From assembly GCF_013283665.1 (NCBI RefSeq), contig NZ_JABEKU010000002.1:1-64000 (forward strand): a stretch of DNA of 64,000 bases, written 5' to 3'. Position 1 is the first letter of the stretch. Each line of letters starts with the position of its first letter. The notes under the pieces were generated by a model. It had not been told where the DNA came from. It searched no databases and worked only from the letters and a program-made list of their open reading frames with translations. Below, piece after piece: positions 61,712-64,000 of the stretch. The stretch comes from Ensifer sesbaniae. GTDB taxonomy: Bacteria > Pseudomonadota > Alphaproteobacteria > Rhizobiales > Rhizobiaceae. The position numbers were made by a program, and so were the translations under genes.

Positions 61712-62122
61712 CTACCGCGTCGTCGGGACGCGCGAATCTGCACTGCGCCTGACGACCTTGCCCTCCTCAGCCTTGTAGAAGAACTGACTTGAGACGAGCC
61801 AGCCCTTCAAGGGCCGAAGCGGTGGAATACATGTCAGCAGCATGAACGGGCCGGTGACCAGCAAGTGAACCCAGAGCGGCGCGCTGTACTGAACTTCGAG
61901 CCAGACGCCAAGAAGCACGCTTGGCACGCAGGCAAAGCAGATGACGAAGAAGGCAGGCCCGTCGGCTGGGTCGGCGAAGGAATAGTCGAGGCCGCAGACT
62001 TCGCATTCCTTGCGCATCTTAAGGAAACCCTCGAAGAGGTGCCCCTGTCCGCAGCGCGGGCAACGGCCGCGCAGGCCGGTCTGCATGGGCGGGATAGGCG
62101 GCCAATCGTGATCCGAAGACAT
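61712..62122 (-). CDS. DUF983 family zinc-ribbon membrane protein
   Basis: A 136-residue protein starting MSSDHDWPPIPPMQTGLRGR. Two CxxC pairs (CPRCGQGHLF and CEVCGLDY) form a zinc ribbon, followed by two membrane helices (FFVICFACVPSVLLGVWLEV and WVHLLVTGPFMLLTCIPPLR), the DUF983 layout. The family is common in Alphaproteobacteria near cytochrome oxidase genes, but no such gene is here. The function is unknown. Confidence 0.85.
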   Translation of the reverse strand: MSSDHDWPPIPPMQTGLRGRCPRCGQGHLFEGFLKMRKECEVCGLDYSFADPADGPAFFVICFACVPSVLLGVWLEVQYSAPLWVHLLVTGPFMLLTCIPPLRPLKGWLVSSQFFYKAEEGKVVRRSADSRVPTTR

Positions 62123-62240
62123 CGTCGATCCTTTCAGACGTCTTGTCCGGCGCATTCCTAATGTTGCGCCGATGTTGCCTGGGTATGCGGCCCGCCATTC
62201 CAGGCGCCGCCTCAGGTCCAGGGGATTAAGCGCCTGAAAG

Positions 62241-62273
62241 CATACATTGTCAATTTATTGTATGCATACATTG
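62241..62273. promoter_or_regulatory. GntR-type operator-like palindrome
   Basis: A 12-bp palindrome TGTATGCATACA (62259-62270) lies within ATTGTATGCATACATT, with a second CATACATTG copy at 62241-62249. It is upstream of the DUF983 gene and just downstream of the MocR-type regulator. ATTGTATG also occurs in the promoter of that regulator (63728-63735). Confidence 0.45.
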
Positions 62274-62306
62274 CTGCGACAATTCCGCCCGCCATTAGGA
62301 CTCTCG

Positions 62307-63713
62307 TTAGACCACGAGGCTGGATGCCGCCGGGGATTGGCCGAGGAGATCGGCGATGATCAGCAGACTGCGACGCAGTTCCTCCTGCGTTGCCGGTGCG
62401 CCAAGCCCCAGGCGTACGGCCTCCGGGAGCGGTCCGAGGGAAAAGGCGTCGCTCGGTACGACTGCAATTCCCGCAGCCTGCAGCCGCCCGCTGAACTCAC
62501 CGCGTGTCCACGGTTGCGGCAGGCGCAACCAGACGTGAAAAGCACTTGGATCGGTGACGGCCGTGCCCTTGGGGAGGACGTTTTCGACGATCTGTTGCCG
62601 AGCGGCCGTTTCGCGACGGATCGCGGCGAGGACGGCTTCGGCCGTTCCATCCTCAATCCAGCGGGTCGCGATCGCTGCCGTGAGCGGTGAAGCGAGACCG
62701 GCAGTCGCCCTGATCGCGCCCTCGATTCGGACCGAGCTGCGGCTGTCCGGAACGGCGAGATAGGCAACGCGGAGCGCTGGCGAAAGGCATTTCGCGAGAC
62801 CTCCGATGTAGTAGACGAAATCGGGTGCCAGAGCGGCAAGTGCGGGCGGCGGCGCGACGGGCAGGGGGCCGTAGGCATCATCCTCAATGATCGGCACCCC
62901 ATGCCGTCTGGCGATGGCAACGATCGCTTCACGACGCTCCAGCGGGAGCGTGGCGGTTGTCGGATTGTGAAGTGTCGGATTGCAATAGAGTGCCTTTAAT
63001 GTTCGCGTTGAACATAGCTCATCAAAGGCTTCTGGTATAAGGCCTTTCTCGTCGATGGCGATCCCCAGCAGCGTTAGGCCGAGATGGGCGGCCAAGGCCC
63101 GGAGGCCGGGGTAGGCAATGGCCTCGGCACATATGGTGTCGCCTGGCTTTGCCAAGCTGGTGAGCGTTGCAGGCAGCGCGCCTTGTGCACCGGGGCAGAT
63201 CAGCACGCGCTCGACCGGCACGTCGCCGAGGCGCGGCCTCAGCCAGGCGGCGCCGGCGGCTCTGTTGTGCGCAGTGCCGGCCGGCGCCTGGTAGCGCATC
63301 AGGAGGTCGAGTCCGTGCTCGGCCTGAAGTGAGGCCATGTCGTCCCAGAGCTTTGCAGCAAGCGCTTGATCGTCAAACAACGGCGGCAGGTTCATGCTCA
63401 TGTCGACGATACCGCTCGTCGCCGGACGGGCGTTCGTGGCGCGCCGTGCCTTGACATAGGTGCCCTGGCCCACGCGACCTTCCACCAGGCCACGATGCCT
63501 CGCTTCGTTGTAGGCGCGGCTGACGGTGGTAAAATCGATCCCAAGGGCCTCGGCGAGCACGCGTTGCGGCGGCAGGCGGATGCCGTCGACAAGGCGGCCA
63601 TCAGCGATATCCGCCGCAATTGCATCCGCGATCGCGAGGTAGAGAGGTCCGTCTGCCTTACGAATGGTGGGGCGCCACGAGATCTGCAGGCGTTCGTCGT
63701 TCATCACTACCAT
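62307..63713 (-). CDS. MocR-type regulator (GntR HTH plus aminotransferase domain)
   Basis: A 468-residue protein (start 63713; an ATG three codons later is possible). The N-terminal GntR winged helix has LYLAIADAIAADIADGRLVD, RLPPQRVLAEALGIDFTTVS RAY and VGQGTYV. The C-terminal fold-type I aminotransferase domain has YCNPTLHNPTTATLPLERRE, IIEDDAYGPL and the PLP lysine in YYIGGLAKCLSPALRVAYLA. Such proteins sense PLP or amino-compound ligands and often control transporters of the LysE type or vitamin B6 genes. No intact target gene lies in the window. Confidence 0.9.
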   Translation of the reverse strand: MVVMNDERLQISWRPTIRKADGPLYLAIADAIAADIADGRLVDGIRLPPQRVLAEALGIDFTTVSRAYNEARHRGLVEGRVGQGTYVKARRATNARPATSGIVDMSMNLPPLFDDQALAAKLWDDMASLQAEHGLDLLMRYQAPAGTAHNRAAGAAWLRPRLGDVPVERVLICPGAQGALPATLTSLAKPGDTICAEAIAYPGLRALAAHLGLTLLGIAIDEKGLIPEAFDELCSTRTLKALYCNPTLHNPTTATLPLERREAIVAIARRHGVPIIEDDAYGPLPVAPPPALAALAPDFVYYIGGLAKCLSPALRVAYLAVPDSRSSVRIEGAIRATAGLASPLTAAIATRWIEDGTAEAVLAAIRRETAARQQIVENVLPKGTAVTDPSAFHVWLRLPQPWTRGEFSGRLQAAGIAVVPSDAFSLGPLPEAVRLGLGAPATQEELRRSLLIIADLLGQSPAASSLVV

Positions 63714-64000
63714 ATCCGGCTACTATTATTGTATGGATATTGCATGTTTTTGCGTGGTGGGCAAGTCTCCCGACCGGCTGCTGAACGAGATAACACGCCA
63801 AAGCCCGCCAGCAGGACGCCGAGGACGCGATCCAGAGCCGCAGTCGAAACAGGCGGACACGCAGCCGGCCAGACAACGCTACATTTCTGGGTAGCACGTA
63901 GCGCTGGTGCGGTTGCAAAAGTAGTAGCTCGTTAACCAAATTTGTGGTTGAGTGAAGACATCGACTCGCCCATGAAGGGCAAAAATCTCTAATCGACGGC
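63714..64000. other. MocR-type promoter region and possible LysE remnant
   Basis: The left end (63714-63745) is AT-rich and holds the promoter of the MocR-type gene with ATTGTATGGATATTGCATG. On the minus strand about 63795-63890 a frame reads AALDRVLGVLLAGFGVLS, like the last helix of LysE/RhtB exporters, but nothing upstream continues it. The remaining bases to the window end show no gene. Confidence 0.35.

Noticed and set aside
10-63960. A shared 10-mer TGAGTGAAGA near the two window ends, as a possible long-range direct repeat
   Set aside because: Ten bases are expected by chance in a window this size and the flanks do not match.
1-64000. Search for tRNA, rRNA and CRISPR arrays
   Set aside because: No cloverleaf, rRNA-like or repeat-spacer sequence was recognised by eye on either strand.

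Overview
The window is GC-rich alphaproteobacterial DNA. Its two exopolysaccharide (EPS) gene clusters match, gene for gene, those of Sinorhizobium/Ensifer, so the likely source is a Sinorhizobium (Ensifer) strain, probably a pSymB-like megaplasmid or chromid. Gene names rest on product type, length and gene order recalled from S. meliloti; no search was run.

1-4480 is a nested mobile-element scar. A RIT element (three tyrosine recombinase genes in tandem, joined by ATGA overlaps and bounded by an 84-bp inverted repeat) sits inside the tnpB gene of a decayed IS66-family element. Removing the RIT and one copy of a 6-bp duplication restores the tnpB frame. A second IS66 tnpA fragment lies at the left edge.

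4628-27626 is a galactoglucan (EPS II, wg/exp) cluster. The leftward block is wgdA-wgdB (type I secretion), wgeA (RTX calcium-binding protein) and wgeB to wgeG (glycosyltransferases, a methyltransferase and a membrane-anchored protein). The rightward block is wggR (MarR-type regulator), wgcA and wgaA, wgaB, wgaD, wgaE, wgaF. Three related dyads carrying CTTCAAAAT...GAAG lie upstream of wggR/wgdA, wgaA and wgeA and are candidate WggR sites. wgeH and the dTDP-sugar genes wgaG-J of S. meliloti are absent.

27627-30686 is a junk-like spacer: a small HTH gene, an AAA/DUF4143 ATPase, and 3' remnants of an oxidoreductase-like gene and of trkH, closed by a strong terminator.

30687-52740 is a near-complete succinoglycan (EPS I) cluster in S. 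meliloti order: exoP, N, O, M, A, L, K, H, T, W, V, U, X, Y, F, Q, Z, B. exoI is absent, and a small secreted protein gene is inserted between exoV and exoU. ExoY starts the octasaccharide on lipid, ExoA/L/M/O/U/W extend it, ExoH/Z/V decorate it, ExoT/Q/P/F flip, polymerise and export it, ExoK cleaves it, ExoX restrains ExoY, and ExoB and ExoN supply UDP-galactose and UDP-glucose.

53076-60604 is a seven-product operon: a peptide/opine-type ABC importer with two fused ATPase domains, a luciferase-like flavin monooxygenase and two AhpD/carboxymuconolactone-decarboxylase-like proteins. Its substrate is unknown. The right edge holds small hypothetical genes, a DUF983 protein and a MocR-type regulator.
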